From Intestinibacillus massiliensis (GTDB lineage Bacteria > Bacillota > Clostridia > Oscillospirales > Butyricicoccaceae): DNA of 64,000 bases. Both the position numbers and the translations under genes were made by a program. Location of the stretch: the NCBI GenBank assembly GCA_029267335.1, contig JAJUJC010000001.1, positions 434,001 to 498,000 of the forward strand, in the 5' to 3' direction. Shown here one piece after another: positions 39,956 through 48,517 of this stretch. Under the pieces are notes generated by a model. That model searched no databases. It worked only from the letters and a program-made list of their open reading frames with translations, and was not told where the DNA came from. Within the stretch, counting starts at the first letter, position 1. The number at the start of each line of letters is the position of its first letter.

Positions 39956-40849
39956 TTAAAGATACTGGTCTAAAGTTTTTTGGAGCTTCTCCTTGATTTG
40001 CAGACGGACATCCTCCGGTGACAAAACCTCACAGTGCTCGCCGAAGGTGGCAAGGTAGTGGTACACCCAATCGCCCCGGGGCATGGTCATCTGCACCACA
40101 AAGCTGCCGTCCGGCTGCACCTCATGCTGCGGGAACTCGTCGTACACCCGGTAGGCCATCTCTTTTGCAATCTTCAGCGTGATGGTGACAAAATCGTCCC
40201 CAAACAGCTTGTCGCTTTCAAAAAGCTTTGCGGTGGCAGAGCGCTGGAAGCTTTCGTCCAGAACTTCAAGCTCCTTGATGCGCCGCAGCTTGAAAAAGCG
40301 GTAGTCACTGCGCAGGTTGCAGTAGGCGTATAAATACCAGCTCTGACCCTTGAAGCAGAGCTTCAGCGGCTCAACGGTGCGGCGCACACTGCCCTCGCTG
40401 CCGTGATAAAGAAATGCCACCTTTTTCTTTTTGAGAATGGCGGTTTTCAGTGTGGCAAAGACAGCGGCTTCCTCTTCGCCATTCGCCCAATTGGAAAAGT
40501 CCACCTCCAGCCAGTCGCCGCCCGCGCCGCCAAACATGGAGGACAGCTTGCCGATGGCAGTGTTGGTCTGCTCCAGACTGACAGTATCCACCGCGTGCAG
40601 AGCCGAAAGAATATCCGCCTTTTCGTTGTCGGTCAGCACGGTCTTGTTCAGCACAAAATCCGGCAGCAGGGCAATGCCGCCGCCCTTTCCCTTGGTCATA
40701 TAGATGGGAATGCCCGCTGCCGACAAAAGCTCCACATCGCGGTAAATGGTGCGCTGAGACACTTCAAAGTGCTCTGCAAATGCCTTTGCGGTCATGTTTT
40801 CTTTGTTCAGCAGGATGTATATCATTTCAAACAGCCGGTTAATCTGCAT
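39956..40849 (-). CDS. YafY-type WYL-domain transcription regulator
   Basis: 297 residues: N-terminal HTH_11 (MTAKAFAEHFEVSQRTIYRD), then a WYL domain with the signature region LKLCFKGQSWYLYAYCNLR and a C-terminal WCX-like part. WYL domains sense ligands or nucleic acids. It probably regulates itself and the GyrI-like gene. The dyad TAATAT/ATATTA around its -35 box is a candidate operator. Confidence 0.87.
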   Translation of the reverse strand: MQINRLFEMIYILLNKENMTAKAFAEHFEVSQRTIYRDVELLSAAGIPIYMTKGKGGGIALLPDFVLNKTVLTDNEKADILSALHAVDTVSLEQTNTAIGKLSSMFGGAGGDWLEVDFSNWANGEEEAAVFATLKTAILKKKKVAFLYHGSEGSVRRTVEPLKLCFKGQSWYLYAYCNLRSDYRFFKLRRIKELEVLDESFQRSATAKLFESDKLFGDDFVTITLKIAKEMAYRVYDEFPQHEVQPDGSFVVQMTMPRGDWVYHYLATFGEHCEVLSPEDVRLQIKEKLQKTLDQYL

Positions 40850-40868
40850 GGTCGCTCACCTCATATCC

Positions 40869-40897
40869 ATTATACCGATGTAATATGACATGAGCAA
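40869..40897 (-). promoter_or_regulatory. Promoter of the YafY-GyrI unit
   Basis: TTGCTC (40897-40892), 17-bp spacer, TATAAT (40874-40869), with TAATAT/ATATTA half-sites overlapping the -35 region. Confidence 0.6.
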
Positions 40898-40941
40898 GGC
40901 ATATTAAAGGCCGCAAGCTATGAAAACGCTTGATAGGGCAA

Positions 40942-40991
40942 CTACATTCCAAGCACCTGCCAATCAATACTCGCATAAAGACGGTGAGCGG
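40942..40991 (-). repeat. Cassette boundary repeat R1 (pilin-gene 3' end copy)
   Basis: Read on the minus strand it encodes AHRLYASIDWQVLGM and a stop, matching the terminal codons of the pilin-like gene (LYVWTILGI). It is the most diverged of the four copies. Confidence 0.7.
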
Positions 40992-41086
40992 ATTCTTGTT
41001 TTTATAATGTCATCTTCCTTCCCTTCAATAAAAAAGCGTTGCTCCGATCGCACTGTGCGTAGCAATGGTCTTGATTTTCTTTCCCA

Positions 41087-41117
41087 TTGATTTTTTGCTA
41101 AAAGTATATGGTATAAT
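41087..41117 (+). promoter_or_regulatory. Promoter of the ArsR-nitroreductase module
   Basis: A consensus TATAAT (41112-41117) with TTGATT 19 bp upstream, 33 bp before the ATG. The gap 40850-41149 otherwise holds only R1 and the YafY promoter. Confidence 0.5.
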
Positions 41118-41149
41118 GGTTCAAACAGTTCGACCAAAGGAGGTGCGTT

Positions 41150-41545
41150 ATGATTGACCGGAGCGAAATTTTGACCTTGTTAACTGAGTTTCAGGGTTGC
41201 CAAAAGATGTTGTCTGCGATCGGCGATGAAGCCAGACAGCATATTATCATTCAGATGCTTGCATCAAATCACAGCGGAGAAGCACGGTGCGGCGGTATGC
41301 GAGTGGGTGAAATTGCCGCACTGTCCAGCCTGTCGCGTCCTGCCATTTCCCATCACCTGCAAATCCTGAAGGATGCAGGCTTACTAAAAATGCGCCGGGA
41401 AGGCACGCGCAATTATTACTATTTTGATGCAGATATGGTTGACCTGGAAAACCTCATCCAAATGCTCCAGCACATTAAAAGTATTATGCTGCTTTTGCCG
41501 GATCGAAGTGGTGAAAATGATAGCCTAAATAACAATGACGTATAG
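41150..41545 (+). CDS. ArsR-family regulator
   Basis: 131 residues with the ArsR winged helix (LSAIGDEARQHIIIQML, RVGEIAALSSLSRPAISHHL, KMRREGTRNYYYF). No CVC metal site in the recognition region, so the inducer is unclear. AAAGGAGG precedes ATG 41150. It is 11 bp from the nitroreductase gene that it probably controls. Confidence 0.87.
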   Translation: MIDRSEILTLLTEFQGCQKMLSAIGDEARQHIIIQMLASNHSGEARCGGMRVGEIAALSSLSRPAISHHLQILKDAGLLKMRREGTRNYYYFDADMVDLENLIQMLQHIKSIMLLLPDRSGENDSLNNNDV

Positions 41546-41556
41546 GAGGACTCACA

Positions 41557-42228
41557 ATGGAAATTTTAGAAGCAATGAAAGCACGGCACTCGGTACGCAG
41601 CTATATGAATAAGCCTATCCCCAATGAAGTCGTAGCACAGCTGCAAGCAGAAATCGATACTTGCAATGAAGAGAGCGGACTTCACATTCAGCTGGTAACG
41701 GGCGAGCCCAAAGCCTTTGACGGCATGATGGCGCATTACGGTAAATTTTCCGGGGTACAAAACTACATTGCCCTCATCGGTAAAAAGAGCGATGACCTTG
41801 AGGAAAAGCTGGGCTATTACGGTGAGCGTATCGCTCTCAAGGCGCAGATGCTGGGGCTGAATACCTGCTGGGCCGCCATGACCTTTTCCAAAGGGATGAC
41901 CAAGAAAAACTGTGAGATACGTCAAGGTGAGAAGTTGGTTTGTGTACTATCCTTGGGATACGGTGCGACGCAGGGCGTGGCGCACCGTTCCAAGCCGATG
42001 GAATCACTCTGCCAAACAGAGGTCAACATGCCGGATTGGTTTAAAGCTGGGATGGAGGCCGCGCTGCTAGCCCCCACCGCCACCAACCAACAGAAATTTA
42101 TGCTGACGCAGCAGGGAAACACTGTTTCCCTCAAATCTACCGGAGGATTCTACTCCAAGGTAGATATGGGCATTGTGAAGTATCATTTTGAGGTGGGCGC
42201 AGGTGCAGAATGCTTCCATTGGGCATGA
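41557..42228 (+). CDS. Nitroreductase-family flavoenzyme
   Basis: 223 residues. It begins with the nitroreductase signature MKARHSVRSYMNKPI and has GVQNYIALIGKK, LGLNTCWAAMTF and APTATNQQKF. It should bind FMN and reduce nitro or quinone compounds; the fold looks like a two-domain fused variant of the TM1586 type. It is in an operon with ArsR and ends at a terminator. Confidence 0.85.
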   Translation: MEILEAMKARHSVRSYMNKPIPNEVVAQLQAEIDTCNEESGLHIQLVTGEPKAFDGMMAHYGKFSGVQNYIALIGKKSDDLEEKLGYYGERIALKAQMLGLNTCWAAMTFSKGMTKKNCEIRQGEKLVCVLSLGYGATQGVAHRSKPMESLCQTEVNMPDWFKAGMEAALLAPTATNQQKFMLTQQGNTVSLKSTGGFYSKVDMGIVKYHFEVGAGAECFHWA

Positions 42229-42266
42229 AACATCGTTGAAAAAGGTGTCTTTATCATCACAAAATT

Positions 42267-42304
42267 GAGCTGTTGTATCTGGGCTTTGATGCAACAGCTC
42301 TTTC
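42267..42304 (+). terminator. Terminator of the nitroreductase module
   Basis: GAGCTGTTG / CAACAGCTC stem and TTTCTT; it ends about 6 bp before repeat R2. Confidence 0.8.
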
Positions 42305-42309
42305 TTCGC

Positions 42310-42359
42310 TTACGTGCCAAGAATTGTCCAGTCCATCCTCGTATAAAGATGGTGAACGG
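42310..42359 (-). repeat. Cassette boundary repeat R2
   Basis: Encodes VHHLYTRMDWTILGT and stop on the minus strand. The 352-bp gap 42229-42580 holds the terminator, R2 and a TATGGTAAACT extended -10 near 42430 for the next module. Confidence 0.75.
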
Positions 42360-42581
42360 TTTTTTATTTTCATAGCAATTGTCCGTTCCACTGTTCATAG
42401 TTGTTTGATTGAAAATCCTTCTTTGCTATGGTAAACTTATCCTATATACCTACCGAGAAAACTTTTTTGAAACGGCAGTGTGTGAAATTTTGCCCTGCGG
42501 GTTGTATTGTATTAACTTGGTTCGCCTTTGGCGGATAAGACAGGCTATTTCAAATCATTGATAAATGTGAGGTGTCATATT

Positions 42582-43001
42582 GTGGGACTTGATCTTGTGG
42601 GATGGAATGTTGTTTTAGATTCCAATGATGCAGACAAGTTGTCTGTATTTTATGAAAAACTGCTCGGCTGGACAAGGTTTCCGGGTGAAGAATTTACCGT
42701 CTTGGCAAATGTTGAACAACAGGGGTTTCCAACTTGGATTACCTTTCAGCAGGTGGATGACTATGTGCCGCCTGTTTGGCCTGCAGCGCCGGACAAGCAA
42801 CAGCAGATGGCTCATTTGGATTTCCATGTGAAAAATGTTGACGAAGCGGTAAAGTATGCCCTGTCCTGCGGGGCAACGATGTCTGAAATTCAATTTGAAG
42901 ATGGTTGGCGCGTGATAATCGACCCTGCGGGGCATCCTTTCTGCCTATTGCCGCCACCGCCTTGGATCAACAGCGAGGCATTCAGCAGAGAAGGTTTTTA
43001 A
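42582..43001 (+). CDS. VOC/glyoxalase-fold protein
   Basis: 139 residues from GTG 42582 (GAGGTG 7 nt upstream). Two beta-alpha-beta-beta-beta units: VLDSNDADKLSVFYEKLLGW and LDFHVKNVDEAVKYALSCGA with closing DPAGHPFCLLPP. VOC proteins include fosfomycin and bleomycin resistance enzymes and dioxygenases; the ligand here is unknown. It is followed 15 bp later by the DUF5131 gene. Confidence 0.82.
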   Translation: MGLDLVGWNVVLDSNDADKLSVFYEKLLGWTRFPGEEFTVLANVEQQGFPTWITFQQVDDYVPPVWPAAPDKQQQMAHLDFHVKNVDEAVKYALSCGATMSEIQFEDGWRVIIDPAGHPFCLLPPPPWINSEAFSREGF

Positions 43002-43016
43002 CAAAGGAGGGCATCT

Positions 43017-43739
43017 ATGAATTGGGAGCCGTGGACGGGTTGCTACAAAATAAGCGATGGCTGTACAAATTGCTATTTTTATGGGCCACATGCGAAGCGC
43101 TATGGCCAAAACACCATACAAAAAACAGATAAATTTGATTGGCCTGCAAGGAAAAACGCAAAGGGCGAATACAACATTAAAGGCAATAAAATTCTTGCGA
43201 CCTGTTTTGCAACGGACTTTTTTCTGCCGGAAGCGGATGAATGGCGCAAAGAGATTTGGGCGATCATCAAGGAACGAACAGATATTGATTTTTTGATTTT
43301 AACAAAGCGAATTGACCGTTTCCCCCAATCGCTTCCATCTGATTGGGGGGCGGGTTATGACAATGTGAATATTGGTTGTACTGTCGAAAATCAAGCACTC
43401 GCCGATTACAGACTTCCTCTCTTTTTGTCTTATCCCATTAAGCGGCGTTTTATTGCTTGCGCCCCGCTTTTAGAAGCGATCGATTTAACACCGTATCTTC
43501 ATGGGGTAGACCATGTTACAGTCGGCGGCGAAACAGGGCGAGAAGCCCGTGTGTGTAATTATGATTGGGTGCTTCATATCCGTGAACAATGCGTAAAAGC
43601 AGATGTAACATTTTGGTTCAAAAATACAGGCTCACTTTTTAATCGTGACGGAGTCGTGGAAAAAATAAATCCATTTAAGCAAACCAGTGTGGCAAAAGAG
43701 CTTGGTATCGATATCTTAGATGGGAAAAGGCTGTTTTGA
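43017..43739 (+). CDS. DUF5131 (phage Gp37/Gp68-like) radical-SAM-related protein
   Basis: 240 residues. N-terminal WEPWTGCYKISDGCTNCYF has a Cx6Cx2C cluster, then HAKRYG and a TIM-barrel-like body with LILTKRIDRF and VTVGGETGREARVC, as in Gp37/Gp68 proteins. It probably binds an iron-sulfur cluster. No substrate is known. AAAGGAGG precedes ATG 43017. Confidence 0.8.
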   Translation: MNWEPWTGCYKISDGCTNCYFYGPHAKRYGQNTIQKTDKFDWPARKNAKGEYNIKGNKILATCFATDFFLPEADEWRKEIWAIIKERTDIDFLILTKRIDRFPQSLPSDWGAGYDNVNIGCTVENQALADYRLPLFLSYPIKRRFIACAPLLEAIDLTPYLHGVDHVTVGGETGREARVCNYDWVLHIREQCVKADVTFWFKNTGSLFNRDGVVEKINPFKQTSVAKELGIDILDGKRLF

Positions 43740-43836
43740 CAGAGTCCAATCGTATCAAATAGGATTGCTTATTTCGCTTCATAGCTATTTCGAACAAACC
43801 AAATCAACGCTAAAGCTAATCTGAATTACTACAAGA

Positions 43837-43880
43837 GTGTGGGCAACCTGGCCATCATTGGCTTGGTTGCCCACTTTCTA
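43837..43880 (+). terminator. Terminator of the VOC-DUF5131 module
   Basis: GTGGGCAAC / GTTGCCCAC stem with TTTCTATTT; it ends about 9 bp before repeat R3. Confidence 0.78.
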
Positions 43881-43888
43881 TTTCAACA

Positions 43889-43940
43889 TTATAATCCCAG
43901 AATCGTCCAGTCAATGCTTGCATAAGGACGGTCAATGATA
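43889..43940 (-). repeat. Cassette boundary repeat R3
   Basis: Encodes IDRPYASIDWTILGL and stop on the minus strand. The gap 43740-44020 otherwise holds the terminator and an extended -10 (TGTGGTAAAAT, 43974-43984) for cat. Confidence 0.75.
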
Positions 43941-44020
43941 AGTTGACTTTTACAACGTAGATTTCTGTACATTTGTGTGGTAAAATAAAACAATAAAAAT
44001 AACTTGAAAGGGAATCTACA

Positions 44021-44653
44021 ATGTTTCAAAAAATTGACCGCTCCACATGGAAGCGTGAAGAATATTTTAATCATTACCTATCCGATGTACCTTGTACTTA
44101 TAGCATGACAATGCGGATTGATATAACCGTTTTGCGGAAGAAAAATTTAAGTCTGTATCCGACTATGCTCTATCTAATTGCAACTGTGGTAAACCAGCAC
44201 GAGGAGTTTCGAACGGCGTTTAACGATCATGGTGAGTTGGGTATTTACGACTGGCTTATGCCCTGTTACACAGTGTTTCATAAGAGTAGCGAAACATTCT
44301 CGAATCTTTGGACGGAGTATTCATCAGATTACAAAATCTTTAGGGCCGCATATGAGCGGGATATTGAAGAATACGGTTCGGTGGAGCGCATGGATGCAAA
44401 GCCAGACACACCCGATAATACATTCCCGATATCCATGATTCCTTGGCTGTCATTCGAGGGGTTTAATTTAAACTTACAAAAAGGCTATGACTATCTGCTC
44501 CCGATTTTTACAATGGGCAAATTTCAGTTTGTGGATGGTTGCTGCCTGCTGCCGCTTTCTGTGCAAGTACATCACGCTGTTTGCGATGGATTTCATCTTT
44601 CGCGTTTTGTCGATGAACTGCAAGAAATGATTGAACAACTCTCTACAAATTAA
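44021..44653 (+). CDS. cat: Type A chloramphenicol acetyltransferase
   Basis: 210 residues. The catalytic motif HHAVCDGFH is at 184-192 (His185), with the N-terminal WKREEYFNHY and the conserved Asp of the DG pair. It transfers acetyl from acetyl-CoA to chloramphenicol. Length and motifs are those of functional classical CATs. GAAAGGGAA precedes ATG 44021. Confidence 0.93.
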   Translation: MFQKIDRSTWKREEYFNHYLSDVPCTYSMTMRIDITVLRKKNLSLYPTMLYLIATVVNQHEEFRTAFNDHGELGIYDWLMPCYTVFHKSSETFSNLWTEYSSDYKIFRAAYERDIEEYGSVERMDAKPDTPDNTFPISMIPWLSFEGFNLNLQKGYDYLLPIFTMGKFQFVDGCCLLPLSVQVHHAVCDGFHLSRFVDELQEMIEQLSTN

Positions 44654-44658
44654 TCTGT

Positions 44659-44702
44659 AAAGGAGCCGCTACACTTCGTATTTGTGTAGCGGTTCCTTTT
44701 AT
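44659..44702 (+). terminator. Terminator of cat
   Basis: GGAGCCGCTACAC / GTGTAGCGGTTCC stem with TTTTATT, ending about 4 bp before the stop codon of the pilin-like gene. Confidence 0.82.
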
Positions 44703-44705
44703 TCA

Positions 44706-44750
44706 CTATATGCCAAGTATTGTCCACACATAGAGCGGAGCCGTCAGGGT
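44706..44750 (-). repeat. Cassette boundary repeat R4 (actual 3' end of the pilin-like gene)
   Basis: Codes for LTAPLYVWTILGI and stop. The best-conserved core across R2-R4 is TGGAC(A/G)AT(T/A)CT(T/G)GG. Confidence 0.75.
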
Positions 44751-45044
44751 GAAGACGAGGCAGGCGAACAGAATAGCCGGAGCAGCCCATTCAAACTGGC
44801 CGTGCTTCCGATAGTCAAAATACGCCGTCCCTAATTTGGCGAAGAAAAACACCGCCAGAATGAGGTCAATAGCCGGGAACACCACCTTGTTTACCACCGT
44901 CTTGATTTGCTGGGAAGCCGTTGTCCACGTTCCCTCAATGGCTCCGGCCACATCGCCGGTTCCGGCTGCAAAGGCGGTGGTGCTGAACAAGAGGCACAGG
45001 AGCAGCGTCACGCAAAGAACGGCTGCGATTCGTTTTGTTTTCAT
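44706..45044 (-). CDS. VirB2-like small pilin/membrane protein (DUF3852/Maff2-like)
   Basis: 112 residues from ATG 45044 (AAAGGTGG upstream). Signal peptide (KRIAAVLCVTLLLCLLF, AFA cleavage), short mature N-terminus, two hydrophobic helices (FPAIDLILAVFFFAKLG and WAAPAILFACLVFTLT) and the short tail that is copied in R1-R3. The plan is that of VirB2 pilins. It comes before the VirB6-like gene in the backbone order. Confidence 0.72.
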   Translation of the reverse strand: MKTKRIAAVLCVTLLLCLLFSTTAFAAGTGDVAGAIEGTWTTASQQIKTVVNKVVFPAIDLILAVFFFAKLGTAYFDYRKHGQFEWAAPAILFACLVFTLTAPLYVWTILGI

Positions 45045-45126
45045 TGGTTTTCCACCTTTCATTGTGAAATGGGAGAAAAGGAAGGCCTGCGGTTTTCGTG
45101 CCGCAGTCCTTCCTTTTTCTCTGTAG

Positions 45127-46896
45127 TTAGTTCGGATTTTGGGGCGCAATGTGCCAGTCTGTCCAAAGGTTGCCCCGGATGGTGACGGTGTCGGTGAGGT
45201 TCATGGAGAGCATCCCGGTGGGTGTCCAGCTGTCGATGAGCCATGTGTGGGGCGTGTAGCTACCGTCCGGATACCAGATGGGTGTGAAGTGTGTCCTGCG
45301 GCTGTAGGTGCTGTACTGATTTTTCTTGAATTCGAAGCGAGAGCTGTAACCACCACTCATACGCTCCAGCAGACGCCAGTAGGTCTGGTACTGGAATTCG
45401 GGGAAATAGGTCACCGCATTCTGCGCCCCGGTGACCGCCGAGGACTGATTGGTGCTGACATTGGCAGTCACGGCCTGATTGATGCCGTAGCCTGATTTGA
45501 GGGTTTTGCCGCTGGCGGTAGGGTTTTTCTCATCCGGCTGGATACTCATGGCGGCAGACAGACTGGCGCTGTATTGGTCGCTGTCAAACTCCCACCAGCC
45601 CTCGTCTACCCATTCGCCATTATCTACCCACTCACCGTGACCGCCGGGGCAGTCATCGTCACAGGAGCTGTCGCAGCCCTCGGACTCCCAATCCCAATCG
45701 CTGTGCCACACCCAATATTCCTGCCACCAAGGTCGCCAGATGCTCCAGCTTGAAGATGTTTTCTGTGGCTTGTTGGTCACGGAGGGCTTTGAAAAGCCAT
45801 CGTTGCGGTCATCGGCCACGGGATTGGGCGGCGGGTTTTTATCAAGATCAACGATTTTCACATGGATGGTTGCCTTGCTTGCGCTGCAGCCACCGGACAC
45901 CGATACGGTAATGGTCATGGTCTGCGGGGTGCTGGGCGTTGTCCAGCGTATCCACGCCAGCTGGCTGTCGCCCTCCGGGTAGTAGATATTGCTGACCCGG
46001 TGGCTACGGCCATTCACATAAAAGGTGGCGGACACCGGATTGTCTGGATCACTCTGACCGCCGCTGACGATGATGGAGGTAATGACCTCGGTGTTCACCC
46101 GGTACTCGTAGTCGTAAACCGACACATCGGGCGGATCGGTGGGCATATCCTTGAAGCGCACCACGCCAAGCCCAAGGGCGGCTTTGATATCGGCGTTGGA
46201 GGCCGTCTTGTTTTTACTGCCCGACCATGCTGGATAGCCGAGGTCTGCCACCTCCAAGAACATGGCCAGCGGCAGATTCTTATGAGACAGCGAGGTCATG
46301 CGCTTGCGGAGCAGGCCGCCGACCTGTTCATCATAGAGGGCCGCTTCGGTGGCGGTGGTGGCGATCATCACACCCTCGAATTTGTAATAGGCGATGGGTT
46401 CGAGGAGTAGCTTGTAGTTGCCGCCAATTAACACATCGTAGTTCATTCCCGCCACTTCTGCGATGCGCTTCACTACATATTCAGAGCAAAAATATCGTTT
46501 AATAGCTTCGATGTTATTGCTTCCGTTGGTACTAATAATTCGGGGCATAGTCTGCGCTGGCTTAATAGCAACGTAGCCGCCTTTTACCGGAGATAGCCCC
46601 CTGCCGCCACTATACTGTAGCTTGCTCGCCTTACCGAAGTTGTATATGGACGAAGCGGGAGCCTTATTGGTAAAGTCAAAGGGTGTTGCCACTACTGCAT
46701 GATCAGTTGCCCGAACAACCGTGATGCGCACACCCTCATTGCCCGGATTCCATGAGTTGGTACTTGTACCATCGCCCATACCACCGCCACCGCCGTCCAC
46801 GTTACCACTGCCACCCGTATCGGCATGGGCTGTCAGTGGTGCAACCATACATAGCGCCAATGAAAGCGACAGCAGGATTGTGAGAAATCGTTTCAT
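45127..46896 (-). CDS. Large secreted ICE protein of unknown function
   Basis: 589 residues, signal peptide (FLTILLSLSLALCMVAPLTAHA) and then a Gly-rich linker. The body contains an Ig-like/beta-sandwich stretch (VSATFYVNGRSH, TMTITVSVSGG) and a Trp-rich, Cys-containing central segment (SIWRPWWQEYWVWHSDWDWE, CDSSCDDDCPGG). It is probably exposed on the surface or part of the mating apparatus. ATG 46896 has AAAGGA upstream. It lies between the Pro-rich protein and the pilin-like gene. Confidence 0.7.
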   Translation of the reverse strand: MKRFLTILLSLSLALCMVAPLTAHADTGGSGNVDGGGGGMGDGTSTNSWNPGNEGVRITVVRATDHAVVATPFDFTNKAPASSIYNFGKASKLQYSGGRGLSPVKGGYVAIKPAQTMPRIISTNGSNNIEAIKRYFCSEYVVKRIAEVAGMNYDVLIGGNYKLLLEPIAYYKFEGVMIATTATEAALYDEQVGGLLRKRMTSLSHKNLPLAMFLEVADLGYPAWSGSKNKTASNADIKAALGLGVVRFKDMPTDPPDVSVYDYEYRVNTEVITSIIVSGGQSDPDNPVSATFYVNGRSHRVSNIYYPEGDSQLAWIRWTTPSTPQTMTITVSVSGGCSASKATIHVKIVDLDKNPPPNPVADDRNDGFSKPSVTNKPQKTSSSWSIWRPWWQEYWVWHSDWDWESEGCDSSCDDDCPGGHGEWVDNGEWVDEGWWEFDSDQYSASLSAAMSIQPDEKNPTASGKTLKSGYGINQAVTANVSTNQSSAVTGAQNAVTYFPEFQYQTYWRLLERMSGGYSSRFEFKKNQYSTYSRRTHFTPIWYPDGSYTPHTWLIDSWTPTGMLSMNLTDTVTIRGNLWTDWHIAPQNPN

Positions 46897-46914
46897 ATAG
46901 GTTCCTTTCCGCAA

Positions 46915-46945
46915 CAAAAAAGGTACGGTCTTAACCGTACCTTTT
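46915..46945 (-). terminator. Internal terminator/attenuator in the transfer operon
   Basis: AAGGTACGGT / ACCGTACCTT perfect stem with loop CTTA (or its complement) and T run on the minus strand, between two operon genes. Confidence 0.75.
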
Positions 46946-46960
46946 TGCAGCTATATTCTT

Positions 46961-47476
46961 TTAATCCATAATACCGACCTGCTTGTTGATGTCGCCATCG
47001 CCATCAACTTCGATTACTTGGTTAGCGCCGCCATCCGGCACATTGTCAAAGCCAGGGAGTCCGCCGCCACTGCCCTGCGGAGTGCTGGGGGCGGGAGGAG
47101 CAGGCTTCTTTTCCGTATCCACCGGCTTGTATTCGGGCGGCTTTTCCGGGTTCTTCGTATCCGCATCTTCGGGAAGCACAGGCGGCTCAGATGGAGCTTC
47201 CGGCTTCACTGGATCGGGCTGGAGCTTCTGCTCCGGCAGATCGGTCTGCGGCGGCAGGGACTCAGTAGGCTGGGATTCAGGTACACTGGGCGGGGTGACC
47301 ACCAGATCGGGCGGCTGTACCTCTGGGTTCACCGCTTCAGAGCTTTGCGGCTGCTGGGGCAGGGGGTCCGGCTCGCCGGGAGCTTTGGTAAACTGCATTC
47401 CGATGGCCACCACCAGCGCCAAGCCGATAGCGGAAGCACCAGCAATTGCAAGTCTTTTCTTTGTTTTCTCTGTCAT
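46961..47476 (-). CDS. Membrane-anchored Pro-rich protein
   Basis: 171 residues. One N-terminal membrane helix (LAIAGASAIGLALVVAIGM), then an extended Pro/Glu/Ser region spanning the wall, ending in an acidic GDGDINKQVGIMD tail. Similar proteins occur at this position in clostridial ICEs and may act as wall-spanning spacers. ATG 47476 has GGAGG 8 nt upstream. Confidence 0.68.
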   Translation of the reverse strand: MTEKTKKRLAIAGASAIGLALVVAIGMQFTKAPGEPDPLPQQPQSSEAVNPEVQPPDLVVTPPSVPESQPTESLPPQTDLPEQKLQPDPVKPEAPSEPPVLPEDADTKNPEKPPEYKPVDTEKKPAPPAPSTPQGSGGGLPGFDNVPDGGANQVIEVDGDGDINKQVGIMD

Positions 47477-47567
47477 ATTCATAACCTCCTAAGCTGGTGG
47501 GATTAACCTTTGTTAGCCACACCATACTATCATTTTTTGAGAAAGTCTAGACAAATCCCAAAACGGC

Positions 47568-48113
47568 TTAGAACACCTCGGTATAACCTGCCTGCACTTT
47601 CAGCTTGATGCGCATGGTGGTAATCTGTTTGCCGCCGAACTGCACCGGCGCTTCCAGCCAGATGGTTGCATCGGCCTCGAAGCGCTGAGCATTTTTGGGG
47701 TAAGACGGAGCCAGCGGCGCATTGCGAACCGTAACGTCCAGCCGGTCAAGGCTGTATTCCGTCACGCCGCCTACGGTTTTGATGTGCCTGCCAACCATTT
47801 TTTTCGTGCCAAGGGTGCTGTCCATGTAACTGTAAATGTCGCCGGTGTTCACGCTGTAGGAAAAGGACTCGCCGTCCGGCTGATAGCCGCCGCTGTAGCC
47901 CTCCCGCACTCCGTGATACACATCGGCATAGTTGTCGTTGACGGTGACGATGATGGCATCCTGCAAGGCTTCTTTTACGCCGGAGGCGATGATGTTCAGT
48001 CGGAAATACTCGGTCACGCCACACAGAATAATGAGCAGTGCCAGCGTGATGGCCACGGTCAGCGGAAAAGACCCCCCTTTGTTATCTCGCAGGATTCGTT
48101 TTAGCTTGGTCAT
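47568..48113 (-). CDS. TadE/TadG-like pseudopilin
   Basis: 181 residues. The start RDNKGGSFPLTVAITLALLI has the Gly followed by an aliphatic helix typical of TadE-like minor pseudopilins; the rest is an exported beta-rich domain. It overlaps the preceding gene by 4 bp (ATGA). It probably forms part of the Tad-type pilus encoded upstream. Confidence 0.68.
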   Translation of the reverse strand: MTKLKRILRDNKGGSFPLTVAITLALLIILCGVTEYFRLNIIASGVKEALQDAIIVTVNDNYADVYHGVREGYSGGYQPDGESFSYSVNTGDIYSYMDSTLGTKKMVGRHIKTVGGVTEYSLDRLDVTVRNAPLAPSYPKNAQRFEADATIWLEAPVQFGGKQITTMRIKLKVQAGYTEVF

Positions 48114-48505
48114 TTGTGGTACACCTCGCTTTTGCCGGAAGCCTGCGAGCGCAGGGTGATTGGAAACGAGCCGAAGCCGCCGAATAGTCCGAGGTTTCGT
48201 TCCAAGGTCAGGGTGACGGTGATTTCCTCGTTGAGCTGGATGCTTCCGGTTTTCGACCACGATATCCGTGGAGACAGTCCGGTCTGCTCGGTAAGTACCG
48301 CCGCACGGCGACTGGTTTCGCTGCCAACCCTGCCAGAGATTTCGGCCTCCCGGCACAGCTCGGTGGCGTAGGTGTCCAGCTGCTGCTTGGCAATGAATAC
48401 CGGCAGCACCTTGACCGCCAGCGCAATCACCAGAATGGCGCAGAGGACGAGGATGCAGACATCAATATACCCCTCGCCCCGCCTGCATTTGAGTATCTTC
48501 TTCAT
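48110..48505 (-). CDS. TadE-like minor pseudopilin (DUF4320-like)
   Basis: 131 residues. The N-terminus CRRGEGYIDVCILVLCAIL has the G/E processing-site context of TadE-like proteins and one membrane helix, followed by a small exported domain. It follows tadC after 12 bp. Confidence 0.7.
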   Translation of the reverse strand: MKKILKCRRGEGYIDVCILVLCAILVIALAVKVLPVFIAKQQLDTYATELCREAEISGRVGSETSRRAAVLTEQTGLSPRISWSKTGSIQLNEEITVTLTLERNLGLFGGFGSFPITLRSQASGKSEVYHK

Positions 48506-48517
48506 GTCGCCACCCCC

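Larger units (their letters stand above)
38475..44705. mobile_element. Resistance/metabolic cassette array inserted between two transfer genes
   Basis: Nine cargo genes, mostly plus strand, interrupt the minus-strand operon between the pilin-like and VirB6-like genes. Modules: vat-like + GyrI-like + YafY; ArsR + nitroreductase; VOC + DUF5131; cat. Each is followed by a roughly 50-bp degenerate copy of the pilin-like gene's 3' end (R1-R3, with R4 as the real gene end). No recombinase gene is inside. Confidence 0.7.

Noticed and set aside
38475-44705. R1-R4 as CRISPR or simple dispersed repeats
   Set aside because: Spacing is 0.8-1.6 kb and irregular, and each copy encodes the same protein tail; CRISPR arrays look different. 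No CRISPR array was seen in the window.
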